Assembly: GCA_965199975.1 (NCBI GenBank)
Contig: OZ241340.1
Location: 1,426,001 to 1,490,000, forward strand
Direction of reading: 5' to 3'
DNA: 64,000 bases
DNA from: JASLDZ01 sp965199975
Lineage (GTDB): Bacteria > Pseudomonadota > Alphaproteobacteria > Caulobacterales > Caulobacteraceae
Under the pieces are notes generated by a model, which ran no database searches, had not been told where the DNA came from, and saw nothing but the letters and a program-made list of their open reading frames with translations. A program made the position numbers and the translations under genes. Within the stretch, counting starts at the first letter, position 1. Every line of letters starts with the position of its first letter. Positions 1 to 8,266 of the stretch are shown here, piece by piece.

Positions 1-54
1 AGGCGCGTCGCGTCGCCTCTCCCCAGGCGCGCGTCTGTACGGGTTCGGCGACAC

Positions 55-555
55 ATGTCCTTCATCCAGAGCGCCTCCGCGGCCTCGGGTCGCTCCCGCA
101 TCGCCGCGCCCCGCGGGCTCTTCGCCTTCCTGGCGGTGGGCGTGGTCGGGCTGGCGGTGGACCTCGGCCTCCTCTTCGTGCTCGAGCGCGCGGGCCTGCC
201 GCTGGCCGGCGCGCGCGCGATCTCGCTGCCCGTCGCCACCCTGGCCACCTGGCTGCTCAACCGGCGCCACACCTTCGCGTCGAGCGGGCGCAAGGCGCAC
301 CACGAGGCGCTGCGCTACGCCGCCGTGGCCGCCGCGGCGCAAAGTGTGAACTACGTCGCGGCGCTCGCCATCGCCTCGGTCCTGCGCGGCGAGCCGCATC
401 TCGCGGTGGTGGTGCTCTCGCTGGCCCACCACATGCCGCACGCGATCGACATGCTGTCGGCCTTCATCGGGGCGGTGATCGCCACCCTGTTCTCCTACAC
501 CGGCCAGCGCTTCTTCACCTTCGGCGACGTGCGGCCCGCGCCTGACGCGGGCTGA
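55..555 (+). CDS. GtrA family membrane protein
   Basis: A 166-residue, strongly hydrophobic protein with about four membrane spans (near residues 22-42, 48-66, 85-108 and 128-150) and the GtrA-type pattern of a polar loop after the second span (LLNRRHTFAS). GtrA proteins are thought to move polyprenyl-linked sugars across the inner membrane, or to help a partner glycosyltransferase do so. It lies 32 bases upstream of an FAD oxidoreductase on the same strand, which suggests a joint role in envelope polysaccharide work. The 54 bases to its left are too short to classify. The family call is firm; the transported lipid-sugar is unknown. Confidence 0.85.
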   Translation: MSFIQSASAASGRSRIAAPRGLFAFLAVGVVGLAVDLGLLFVLERAGLPLAGARAISLPVATLATWLLNRRHTFASSGRKAHHEALRYAAVAAAAQSVNYVAALAIASVLRGEPHLAVVVLSLAHHMPHAIDMLSAFIGAVIATLFSYTGQRFFTFGDVRPAPDAG

Positions 556-587
556 GCGCGCCTTCCAGCCCCTCGAGGTTCCCTCAC

Positions 588-2108
588 ATGGCCGATGCGG
601 CCGACACCGACGTTCTGATCATCGGCGCGGGCCCTGCGGGGCTGACCGCCGGCTATCTTCTCACCAAGGCCGGCCAGCGGGTGACGATCGCCGAGCGCGA
701 TCCCGAGTATGTCGGCGGCATCAGCCGCACCGTGCGCTATAAGGACTTCCGCTTCGACATCGGCGGCCACCGCTTCTTCTCCAAGTCCAAGGAAGTCGTC
801 GATCTCTGGAACGAGATCCTGCCCGACGACTTCATCGACCGGCCGCGCCTGTCGCGGATCTACTACGGCGGAAAATACTACGCCTACCCGCTCAAGGCGT
901 TCGAGGCGCTGAAGAATTTGGGCGTCTTCACCGCCGCCATGTGCATGATGAGCTATGGCTGGGCCAAGGTCACGCCGATCGATCCGGCCAAGACCTTCCA
1001 CCAGTGGGTGCGCAACCAGTTCGGCGAGAAGCTGTTTTCGATCTTCTTCAAGACCTACACCGAGAAGGTGTGGGGCATGAGCTGCGACGATATCTCGTCC
1101 GACTGGGCGGCGCAGCGGATCAAGGGCCTGTCGCTGTCCTCGGCGGTGGCCGACGGGATCATTCGTTCGCTCGGCCTGAAGAAGAAGCCGGCCGCGGCTC
1201 TGGGCCAGCAGGGCGGGGTGAAGAGCCTGATCGAGAGCTTCCGCTACCCCCGCCTGGGCCCCGGCATGATGTGGGAGGCCGCGCGCGACAAGATGGTGGC
1301 GCAGGGCGGACAGGTGCGCATGGGCCGCGATCTCGTCAGCCTCGCCTGGGACGACGTCCGCTCGCTGTGGACGGGCACGTTCAAGCGCCACGATGGGGTG
1401 GTCGAAACGGTGACGGCGCACCACGCCATCTCCTCCGCGCCGATCGTGGAGCTGGGGCACGCCCTCGCGCCCAGCCTGGCGGCCAATACCGACTTGTCGC
1501 TCAAGTACCGCGACTTCATCACGGTGGCGCTGATCACGCGGGTGGAGGACACCCAGTCCTTCCCCGACAACTGGATCTACATCCACGACCCCAGCGTGAA
1601 GGTCGGGCGCATCCAGAACTTCCTGTCCTGGTCGCCTTTCATGGCCCCGGAAGGCTACGCGTGCCTCGGTCTGGAATACTTCTGCTTCGAGGGCGACGGC
1701 CTGTGGAGCGCGCCCGACGCCGAGCTGGTCGAGCTGGCCAAGCGCGAGATCGGCAAGATCGGCCTGATCTCGCCGGACAAGGTGATCGACGCCCACGTGG
1801 TGCGCCAGCCCAAGGCCTATCCGGTGTACGACGACACCTACGCGGCGAACGTGGAGCGCGTGCGCACCGAGATCGAGGCGCGCTTCCCGACGCTGCACCT
1901 CGTCGGCCGCAACGGCATGCACAAGTACAACAACCAGGACCACGCCATGATGACCGCCATGCTGACGGCGCAGAACATCCTGGAAGGCGCGCGCAAGTAC
2001 GACGTGTGGGCGGTGAACGAAGACGCCGAATATACGGAAAGCGGTTACTCGGGGGCGCAGGAGGCGCTGAAGAGTGAGCGGCTCGTGCCGCGGAAGGTGG
2101 CGGCTTAG
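588..2108 (+). CDS. FAD-dependent oxidoreductase, amine-oxidase / UDP-galactopyranose-mutase-like fold
   Basis: A 506-residue soluble flavoprotein. The N-terminus has the dinucleotide-binding Rossmann motif (VLIIGAGPAGLTAGYLL, about residues 9-25), the acidic end of the second strand (ERD), and then GGISRTV and DIGGHRFFSKS, as in protoporphyrinogen-oxidase-like and UDP-galactopyranose-mutase-like proteins. Near the C-terminus is a second FAD-contact stretch (LVGRNGMHKYNNQDHAM). Relatives are common next to GtrA and family 2 glycosyltransferase genes in alphaproteobacteria, and here it follows a gtrA-like gene. A role in modifying a sugar nucleotide or a lipid-linked sugar is plausible. The substrate is not known, and the similarity to HemG/HemY enzymes should not be read as a haem function. 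Confidence 0.85.
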   Translation: MADAADTDVLIIGAGPAGLTAGYLLTKAGQRVTIAERDPEYVGGISRTVRYKDFRFDIGGHRFFSKSKEVVDLWNEILPDDFIDRPRLSRIYYGGKYYAYPLKAFEALKNLGVFTAAMCMMSYGWAKVTPIDPAKTFHQWVRNQFGEKLFSIFFKTYTEKVWGMSCDDISSDWAAQRIKGLSLSSAVADGIIRSLGLKKKPAAALGQQGGVKSLIESFRYPRLGPGMMWEAARDKMVAQGGQVRMGRDLVSLAWDDVRSLWTGTFKRHDGVVETVTAHHAISSAPIVELGHALAPSLAANTDLSLKYRDFITVALITRVEDTQSFPDNWIYIHDPSVKVGRIQNFLSWSPFMAPEGYACLGLEYFCFEGDGLWSAPDAELVELAKREIGKIGLISPDKVIDAHVVRQPKAYPVYDDTYAANVERVRTEIEARFPTLHLVGRNGMHKYNNQDHAMMTAMLTAQNILEGARKYDVWAVNEDAEYTESGYSGAQEALKSERLVPRKVAA

Positions 2109-2750
2109 GGGCGTTTCCTCGCCACGGCGGCGGGCTGAGCGCCACCGATGCCGGGTCGCGTCAAGGCACGCTTCGCTCTTCGGCCTTGACCAGCCCCGCC
2201 CTCGACGGCCGACCGAAGGGGTCGGGACGCTGAGCGTCTTCCGATAGGTTCGACACGGCCTGCCGCCGCGTCGAGCACTGAGCAGGTGACTGCCGGGGTT
2301 CGGCCCGAGCCCCTGAGTTTACGCTCGGAGTGCAGTACCCTGCACGCCGCCGGCGGGGCTCCCGCCGGCTCGCGCTTCCCGACAGCGAGCGGCTCGCCTG
2401 CAGAGCGCCGCTCTCGTCGCGCGCTCTGGCGAGTCCCAGCCCAGTGTTCGACGCACCGCAGGCGTGTCGAATCCATCAGAAGGACGCCCTGCGTCCCGAC
2501 CCCTCCGGTCAGCCGCCGCGCGCAGGGCGGATCAAGGCCGCAGAGCGGAGCCGAAGGCGCAGCGTGCCCTTGACGCGACCGAGCACGGTGGCAGCTCCCA
2601 AGCGTCCGGCTTGCGGAAGAAAGGCGACGTCCGCTTTCGACCCGTTGCGGACATTCGGACCTCCAGGTCAGGATATCGGTGTGATGAGCGATCTCGGGCA
2701 ACCGAATCGGCCGTCGGCAGTTGGAAACTTACACCTCTCAGGAAATCGTC
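2109..2750. repeat. Intergenic repeat locus 1: inverted pair of hairpin units
   Basis: This 640-base gap holds no convincing gene. A reverse-oriented unit starts at 2161 (TCAAGGCACG to GGCCTTGA at 2189) and continues to about 2290. A forward unit lies at about 2455-2600. The forward unit has two hairpins: H1 at 2485-2529, closed by CGCCCTGCG and CGCAGGGCG, and H2 at 2532-2573, closed by TCAAGG and CCTTGA. The same unit recurs at 31,962-32,050 and 36,923-37,330 in this window. Open frames crossing the region differ in every copy and look like chance products of high GC. No promoter for the next gene is obvious. Confidence 0.8.
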
Positions 2751-3161
2751 ATGTCCAAGACCGCAGTCGACGCCACTAAACGCTTCGGTGAAATCGTCAA
2801 CACTGGCGAACTTGACGCCTTCCCCGAAGTCGTCGCCGAGGGCTGTGTTGATAACGATCCCGCGCCTGATCAAAGCCAGGGGCCCGAAGGCTTCAAAACC
2901 TTTTTTACAGAGATGCGTACGGCGTTTCCAGACCTGAAGGTCGAGCCCCAGACCATGCTGAGCGAAGGTGATCAGGTCGCCTTCGCTTACACCCTCACCG
3001 GGACCCACGACGGTGAATTTATGGGCGTCGCAGCCACCGGCAAGCCGATCAAGGTACGCGGCATGCAGATCGGCCGGTTCGATCAAGGCAAAATGGTTGA
3101 GCGCTGGGGCTCATCTGACGAACTCGGCATTCTAAAACAGATTGGCGCGGTGCCACTATAG
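2751..3161 (+). CDS. SnoaL-like ester cyclase family protein
   Basis: A 136-residue protein of the NTF2-like/SnoaL superfamily. It shows the usual pattern of an N-terminal helix (ATKRFGEIVNTGEL), a GPEGFKTFFTEMRTAFPDL segment, and a C-terminal sheet with FAYTLTGTHDGEFMGVAATGKPI and RFDQGKMVERWGSSD. The ATG at 2751 is preferred to the TTG 30 bases upstream because an AGGAAA box sits just before it. Members range from polyketide ring cyclases to proteins of unknown catalytic role. The catalytic Asp/His set of true SnoaL cannot be assigned with confidence. Its base composition is visibly less GC-rich than its neighbours and it stands alone after a repeat locus, so it may be acquired. Confidence 0.8.
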   Translation: MSKTAVDATKRFGEIVNTGELDAFPEVVAEGCVDNDPAPDQSQGPEGFKTFFTEMRTAFPDLKVEPQTMLSEGDQVAFAYTLTGTHDGEFMGVAATGKPIKVRGMQIGRFDQGKMVERWGSSDELGILKQIGAVPL

Positions 3162-3277
3162 GTTCAGCCTTGGCTCGGAAGTTTGGCGGTGAGCCTTGTT
3201 GGGGGATGAAGTCCGCTCTCTACCCATAGCGGACCTTCAGCACGTCCGCTTGCCAGCCCACCCGCTGCACCGCCCCC

Positions 3278-3610
3278 TCAGAACTTCGGCAGCCCCGGCA
3301 TGCCGCCCATCATCCCCGCCATCGGCCCCATGACGTCGGTCATCGCCTTCTGCTGGGCCGCGTCGAGCTTGGATTTCGCGTCCGCATGCGCGGCGACCAG
3401 GAGGTCGCCCACGATCTCGCTTTCGCCCGGCGTCAGCAGGCTGTCGTCGATCGCCACGGACACCAGCTCGCCCGAGCCTTTCAGCACGAGCTTGACCAGG
3501 CCCCCGCCCGCCTGACCCTCTGCGGTCTGTTCGGCGAGCTTGGCCTGGGCGTCCTGCAGCTTCTGCTGCATGCCCTGGGCCTGTTGCATCAGGGAGTTGA
3601 GGTCCTTCAC
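3278..3610 (-). CDS. ybaB: YbaB/EbfC family nucleoid-associated protein
   Basis: A 110-residue protein that begins MKDLNSLMQQAQGMQQKLQ and contains LVKLVLKGSGELVSVAIDDSLL followed by a helix and an MMGGMPGLPKF tail, as in the EbfC/YbaB family. These small dimers bind DNA and are usually encoded directly downstream of dnaX, as here. The first bases overlap the end of dnaX by 4, so the two are almost certainly co-transcribed and translationally coupled. recR, which often follows in other bacteria, is not present on this side. Confidence 0.95.
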   Translation of the reverse strand: MKDLNSLMQQAQGMQQKLQDAQAKLAEQTAEGQAGGGLVKLVLKGSGELVSVAIDDSLLTPGESEIVGDLLVAAHADAKSKLDAAQQKAMTDVMGPMAGMMGGMPGLPKF

Positions 3611-5520
3611 GCGGGGTATCCTTCGTCATCCAGAACGGGGGCGGCCTCGCCCTCGTCGCCTTCAGGGGCGACGGCGGCGGGCGCGGGGGGAGGGGGCGCG
3701 GCGCGGGTCTCCACCACCTGGGCGCCGGGGAAGGCGGCCAGCACGGCGGCCACGAAGGGGTCGGCGTGCAGGGCGTCCCTGGCGGCGCGCTTGTCGCGGC
3801 GGTCGCGCTCCAGGACGGTGGCCTCGCCCTCGGCAGCTTCGGAGCGCACGTCCATCAACCAGGGGCGGCCTGTCCAGGCCTTGAGGCGGGCGGAGAGGCG
3901 CTGGGCGAGGTCGCGCGGCGCGCCCTCCTCCAGGGCGAAGGCGATGGCGCCGGCGCGCACGCTGACGGGGCGCACGAAACGCTCCAGGTCGTGCTTGAAG
4001 CCGAACTCCTTGTGGGCGTGGGCCAGTTCAAGCACCGCGGCGAAAGTCTCCGGCATGGGCGCCACCGCCGCCACGGCCGCCGCCTGCATCCGCGGCGCGT
4101 GGACGGGCGCGGGACCGCTCGCCGGCGCGGCAGCCCCGTAGGCCGCGACCGCGCCGCCGCCGCCGCCGGCCGCCATGCGCACGCCGCCGCCTCCACCCCC
4201 GCCGCCCTCGGGCAGGGGTCGGCCCTCGGCCAGCGCCTTGAGCGCGTCCTCGGGCGACGGCAGGTCGGCGGCGTAGGCGACGCGGATCAGCGCCATCTCC
4301 AGCGCGGCCAGCGGATCCGGCGCACGGCGCACCTCATCGTGCGCCTTGAGCAGCATCTGCCACACGCGCGACAGCGCCCCGGCGGAAGCGCGCACACCGA
4401 TCGCGCCCAGCGCCGCCGCCTGGTCCTTCGGCAGGTGCAGCGCCGCCTCGCCCAGCGTCTTGGCCACGGCCGCGGCGTGGGCGTGCTCGAGGAGGTCGCC
4501 CATCACCACCGCGGGCTCGGCGCCGAAGCCGTAGAGGGTGCGGCAGGCGGCCAGCGCCTCGGCGGTGCGCCCCGCCATGACGTGCTCGAACAGCGCGATG
4601 GTCTGGGTGCGGTCGGCCAGGCCCAGCATGTCGCGCACCAGCGCGGCGTCGACCGGCTGGCCGTCGTCGGCCTGCACGATGGCCTGGTCCAGGAGGGAGA
4701 GGCCGTCGCGCACCGAGCCCTCCGCGGAGCGGGCCAGGAGCGCCAGCGCCTCCTCGTCGAGCACGGCGCCTTCGGCTGCGGCCACCCGGGCGAGGTGGGC
4801 GGCCAGCACCTCGGGCTCGACCCGGCGCAGGTCGAAGCGCTGGGTGCGGCTGAGCACCGTCACCGGCACCTTGCGGATCTCGGTGGTGGCGAACACGAAC
4901 TTGGCGTGCGGCGGCGGCTCCTCCAGCGTCTTGAGGAGCGCGTTGAACGCCCCCTTCGAGAGCATGTGCACCTCGTCGATGACGTAGATCTTGTAGCGCG
5001 CCTCCACGGGCGCGTAGCGCACGCCGTCGAGGATCTCGCGCATGTCGTCCACGCCGGTGCGGCTGGCGGCGTCGAGCTCCAGCACGTCCATGTGCCGGCC
5101 CTCGATGATGGCGCGGCAGTGGCGGCCCTCCATCGCCAGGTCCACCGAGGGGCGGCGCACCGTGTCGCTGTCGTAGTTCAGGGCGCGTGCCAGGAGGCGC
5201 GCGGTGGTGGTCTTGCCCACCCCGCGCACTCCCGTGAGCATGAAGGCGTGGGCGATGCGGTCGTGGGCGAAGGCGTTGGAGAGGGTGCGGACCATGGCCT
5301 CCTGGCCGATCAGGTCCTCGAAGGTGCGCGGCCGGTATTTGCGGGCGAGCACCTGGTAGGCGGCCGGCGGCCCGGCGGACGTGCTCGCCGGCCCAGGTAC
5401 TTGGGCGACGGCGGCCGGTTCGGCGGGCGCGCCGAACATGTCGGAGGTGTCGGGGTCGCGCTCGGGGGCGTCCGCGTCGGGCGCCCCGTCGGGCTCGTCC
5501 CAGGGGGCGATGTCGCTCAT
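3607..5520 (-). CDS. dnaX: DNA polymerase III subunit gamma/tau
   Basis: The clamp-loader ATPase of the replisome, 637 residues. The start is taken at the ATG reading MSDIAPWDEPDGAP, because the longer frame would run into the SRP RNA upstream. Visible elements are YQVLARKYRPRTFEDLIGQ (about residues 55-73), Walker A GVRGVGKTT (97-105), DEVH (182-185), the sensor/arginine-finger region TVLSRTQRFDLRRV, and a long Ala/Pro/Gly-rich linker before the tau C-terminal domain. Only one cysteine (CRAIIEGRH, residue 135) remains of the usual four zinc ligands. No A-rich slippery heptamer was noticed, so there is no sign of a programmed frameshift making gamma. Confidence 0.96.
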   Translation of the reverse strand: MSDIAPWDEPDGAPDADAPERDPDTSDMFGAPAEPAAVAQVPGPASTSAGPPAAYQVLARKYRPRTFEDLIGQEAMVRTLSNAFAHDRIAHAFMLTGVRGVGKTTTARLLARALNYDSDTVRRPSVDLAMEGRHCRAIIEGRHMDVLELDAASRTGVDDMREILDGVRYAPVEARYKIYVIDEVHMLSKGAFNALLKTLEEPPPHAKFVFATTEIRKVPVTVLSRTQRFDLRRVEPEVLAAHLARVAAAEGAVLDEEALALLARSAEGSVRDGLSLLDQAIVQADDGQPVDAALVRDMLGLADRTQTIALFEHVMAGRTAEALAACRTLYGFGAEPAVVMGDLLEHAHAAAVAKTLGEAALHLPKDQAAALGAIGVRASAGALSRVWQMLLKAHDEVRRAPDPLAALEMALIRVAYAADLPSPEDALKALAEGRPLPEGGGGGGGGVRMAAGGGGGAVAAYGAAAPASGPAPVHAPRMQAAAVAAVAPMPETFAAVLELAHAHKEFGFKHDLERFVRPVSVRAGAIAFALEEGAPRDLAQRLSARLKAWTGRPWLMDVRSEAAEGEATVLERDRRDKRAARDALHADPFVAAVLAAFPGAQVVETRAAPPPPAPAAVAPEGDEGEAAPVLDDEGYPA

Positions 5521-5547
5521 GCAGCCGGACGCCGGAGGAGAGAGGGT

Positions 5548-5641
5548 GGAGACTGGACGGCGACCCGAAACGAAACTCGTTGCGGCTGCTTCCTTCCGGA
5601 CCTGACCGGGTTGGCGAGGGTTCCGCCCGCCGCCAGCCTCC
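5548..5641 (-). ncRNA. ffs: Signal recognition particle 4.5S RNA (small bacterial type)
   Basis: On the minus strand the hallmark apical stem-loop reads GGTCAGGTCCGGAAGGAAGC, with the GGAA tetraloop and the symmetric and asymmetric loops bound by Ffh. The ends pair: GGAGGCTGG (minus strand, from 5641) with CCAGTCTCC (ending 5548), nine pairs with one G-U. That gives an RNA of about 94 bases. It lies between dnaX and the divergent SleB gene and is read in the same direction as dnaX, the common alphaproteobacterial arrangement. The exact 5' and 3' ends are inferred from the pairing. Confidence 0.95.
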
Positions 5642-5850
5642 GCCGCCAATATCGCGTGGGGGCCTCGCGGGCGCAAGGCGGCGGCCCAGGCGGCGGCATG
5701 GAGTCGCGCCCCCCTGTTAACCGTCACTTTTCGCTTGCCAGAATGTCGCCCAAGACATGCCTAAGTTGATGGGGGTGACTCTGAGGGGAGGGGCTGGTAA
5801 ACGCCCCGTCATCCGGCGTCGCCACGCGACGCGCCGCGTCCTTACCTTAC

Positions 5851-6996
5851 ATGATCTCCTACCTGCGCTCGGCGCATCCTGCGCTGAAGCTCGGTGTTGC
5901 GTGCGCCTCGTTCGGCGCTCTCGCCGCCTTCGGTCAGCTCGGCGCCAACGCTGCGGCGAAACCCTCGCCGACCCGTGGCGATGCTGGAGTCGCCGCCGCG
6001 CCACCCGCCTTCCGCTTCGCCTCCGTCGACGCCGCCACCGCCGAGCGGATGAACGCCGCCCAGCCGCTGAGCCCAGCGATGCTGAACGCGGCGCGCCCCT
6101 TCGTGCTCGCCGGCGCCACCGCCGACCGCGCCCGCGCGCTGAAGTGCCTGACAGAGGCCGTGTACTACGAGGCCGCCAGCGAGCCGCTGCAGGGTCGCCG
6201 CGCCGTGGCGCAGGTGGTGCTCAACCGCGTGCGCCACCCGCTGTTCCCGCATTCGGTGTGCGGGGTCGTCTACCAGGGCGCGTCGCTCGGCACGGGCTGC
6301 CAGTTCTCCTTTGTATGCGACGGCTCGATGGAGCGTGGGCGCGACGAGGCGGCGTGGTCCGCGGCGCAGGTCGTGGCGCGCGATGCGCTGAACGGTGTGG
6401 TCGAGCCCGCGGTGGGCGAGGCCACGCACTACCACGCCACCTACGTGGCCCCCTACTGGGCGCCGAGCGTGGCCAAGGTCGCCCATATCGGCCTGCACAT
6501 CTTCTATCGCTGGACCGGGCTGCAGGGCATGCCCTCGGCCTTCACCGCCCGCTACGCCGCGGTGGAGCGCATTCCGGTCGTGAAACCGCACGTGATCGCG
6601 GCCGAGCCGTTGCAGCTCGCCTCGGCGCCGGAGGCCGAAATCGCCGGCGGCCGGCTCGAGTCGGCCGTGCTGGCGCTTGGCGCCGGGACAAGCGCGCCCG
6701 CCGCCGACGTTCGCGTTCACCTCGTCCTCGATGCGCAAGGCTACGCCGCCCCCGTGGTGCGCGTCGCGACCCCCGCGGTGATCGCGGCGCCGCTGCCGAT
6801 GCGCATCCCGGCGCCCTCGGCGTCGAGGACGGCGGGACTCAGCGTCTTGGAGGTCGGCAAGGTGGCGACCAGACCGGCGCTCGGCGCCGTCGCACCTGGC
6901 GCCAAGCCGGCCTCGCAGACGTCGGCTGCGTCCGCCTCCTCGAACGCGACCGCCGCCTTGACTGACGGCCCGCTGGTCGCGCGCCCGGCGGTCTGA
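5851..6996 (+). CDS. SleB-type cell wall hydrolase
   Basis: A 381-residue protein with an N-terminal hydrophobic segment (LKLGVACASFGALAAFGQLGANA) that looks like an export signal or anchor. The hydrolase-2 (SleB) domain lies at about residues 92-210: LKCLTEAVYYEAASEPLQGRRAVAQVVLNR, HPLFPHSVCGVVYQG, CQFSFVCDGS and EATHYHATYVAPYWAPS. The glutamate in YYEAA is the expected catalytic acid of this lytic family. The C-terminal half is low-complexity Ala/Pro-rich and may span the periplasm or peptidoglycan. It is transcribed away from dnaX and the SRP RNA and is probably a single gene. In non-sporulating bacteria the precise peptidoglycan role is not settled. Confidence 0.9.
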   Translation: MISYLRSAHPALKLGVACASFGALAAFGQLGANAAAKPSPTRGDAGVAAAPPAFRFASVDAATAERMNAAQPLSPAMLNAARPFVLAGATADRARALKCLTEAVYYEAASEPLQGRRAVAQVVLNRVRHPLFPHSVCGVVYQGASLGTGCQFSFVCDGSMERGRDEAAWSAAQVVARDALNGVVEPAVGEATHYHATYVAPYWAPSVAKVAHIGLHIFYRWTGLQGMPSAFTARYAAVERIPVVKPHVIAAEPLQLASAPEAEIAGGRLESAVLALGAGTSAPAADVRVHLVLDAQGYAAPVVRVATPAVIAAPLPMRIPAPSASRTAGLSVLEVGKVATRPALGAVAPGAKPASQTSAASASSNATAALTDGPLVARPAV

Positions 6997-7030
6997 CGCG
7001 ACGGCGCACGGGCGTGCTAAGCGCGCGCCG

Positions 7031-7954
7031 ATGACGCTCGAGACTTTCCGCAATACGTTCACCGGCGCGCCGCTCGACCGCGCCAGCGGCCAGCGGCGCG
7101 ACGCCGCTTGGCTGGCTCAGCGCCTCGCCTCGCCTGAAGCGCTGGTTATCGGCCTGCGCGATGGCGAGCTGCTCGTCGAGGACGGGCCGGACGGCCCGCG
7201 CCTCGCCTATGTCCCGGGCGAATTGGGCGGCGAGCTTGCGCAGGGGCGCGAGCGGCTGCTGTTCCTGGGCCTGTGGAAGGCGGCGGCGGTCTTCGCCGTC
7301 GACCTGGAGGGCGCCGCCGCCCCCGGCGCGGCGGCCCTCGCCGCCTACGGGCGATTCGCGCCGCTGCGCCCGCTCGCCGCCGTCCTTCCCGCCGCGGAGA
7401 GCGCCATCGCTGGCACGGCCAAGGCGGTGTTCGAATGGCGCCGCCGCAACGGGTTCTGCGCCAACTGCGGCTCCAGGAGCGAGGTGGCCGACGGCGGCTG
7501 GAAGCGGGTGTGCCCCGCCTGCGGCGCGCAGCACTTCCCGCGCGTCGACCCGGTGGTGATCATGCTGCCGGTCCGCGGCGAGCGCTGTCTGCTGGGGCGC
7601 CAGTCGCCGTGGCCCGGGAGCATGCACTCGGCGCTGGCGGGCTTCGTCGAGCCGGGCGAGAGCGCCGACGAGGCCTGCGCGCGCGAGGTTCGCGAGGAGT
7701 GCGGGCTGGAGGTTGAACGCGTGCGGCCGCACTCGACCCAGCCCTGGCCCTTCCCGCACTCGCTGATGATCGGCCTGATCGCCGAGGTGGGCGAGGGCGA
7801 GGCGGCCCCGGCCGATGGCGAACTCGAGGCGGTGCGCTGGGTCTCCCGCGCCGATGCGCGCCGCATGGTCGACGGCGAGGCGGTTGAAGGGCTGAGCCTT
7901 CCGCCCGCCAGCGCCATCGCCCACCAGCTGATCGCCGCCTGGGCCGCCGGCTGA
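7031..7954 (+). CDS. nudC: NAD(+) diphosphatase / NADH pyrophosphatase
   Basis: A 307-residue Nudix enzyme that splits NAD(H) into NMN(H) and AMP and, in characterised homologues, removes NAD caps from RNA. A four-cysteine zinc ribbon (CANCGSRSE and CPACGAQHFPRVDPVVIML) precedes the Nudix box GFVEPGESADEACAREVREE, which carries the metal-binding REVREE glutamates. SQPWPFPHSLM, seen here as TQPWPFPHSLM, is the NudC-specific signature after the box. The length and domain order are normal. It is followed by xseB at 46 bases on the same strand. Confidence 0.95.
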   Translation: MTLETFRNTFTGAPLDRASGQRRDAAWLAQRLASPEALVIGLRDGELLVEDGPDGPRLAYVPGELGGELAQGRERLLFLGLWKAAAVFAVDLEGAAAPGAAALAAYGRFAPLRPLAAVLPAAESAIAGTAKAVFEWRRRNGFCANCGSRSEVADGGWKRVCPACGAQHFPRVDPVVIMLPVRGERCLLGRQSPWPGSMHSALAGFVEPGESADEACAREVREECGLEVERVRPHSTQPWPFPHSLMIGLIAEVGEGEAAPADGELEAVRWVSRADARRMVDGEAVEGLSLPPASAIAHQLIAAWAAG

Positions 7955-7999
7955 CGCGGGCGGTTTGCCGCCCATGGCGCGGCGCGATATCCAGCCGCC

Positions 8000-8266
8000 A
8001 TGCCTGGTCCCGTCGCGCCTGCCCCCGTTCTCCCCGACGTCGCCGCCATGTCCTTCGAGGAGGCGTTGCGCGAGCTCGAGGCCATTGTGGCCCAGCTCGA
8101 GTCGGGGCAGGCCGAACTGGAGCGGTCCATCGACCTCTATGCGCGCGGCTCGCTTCTCAAGCAGCACTGCGAGGCGCGCCTGCGCCAGGCGCAGCTGCGG
8201 GTGGAGAAGATCGTCGTCGGCCCCGACGGCCAGGCGCAGCGCGCCGAGCCGGCCGCGTTCGAATGA
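8000..8266 (+). CDS. xseB: Exodeoxyribonuclease VII small subunit
   Basis: An 88-residue protein with the XseB core MSFEEALRELEAIVAQLESG, then LERSIDLYARGSLLKQHCEARLRQAQLRVEKI, a helical hairpin that packs on the large subunit XseA. The complex degrades single-stranded DNA. The chosen ATG gives a 16-residue extension before MSFEEAL; an internal start at 8048 would give the usual shorter form and cannot be excluded. The stop overlaps the start of csaA by 4 bases, and dxs follows. An xseB-dxs neighbourhood is typical of alphaproteobacteria. Confidence 0.93.
   Translation: MPGPVAPAPVLPDVAAMSFEEALRELEAIVAQLESGQAELERSIDLYARGSLLKQHCEARLRQAQLRVEKIVVGPDGQAQRAEPAAFE

Noticed and set aside
495..1943. 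482-codon minus-strand frame opposite the FAD oxidoreductase
   Set aside because: It is an antisense shadow produced by high GC in third positions; the sense product has clear motifs and the antisense one is low-complexity His/Arg/Ala.
2286..2779. Several open frames of 95-198 codons in repeat locus 1
   Set aside because: They are not shared between copies of the repeat, carry no domain, and cross hairpins; treated as non-coding.
3211..3234. Hairpin GTCCGCT...AGCGGAC as a terminator of the SnoaL-like gene
   Set aside because: Only seven pairs, a ten-base loop and no T tract; could be chance.
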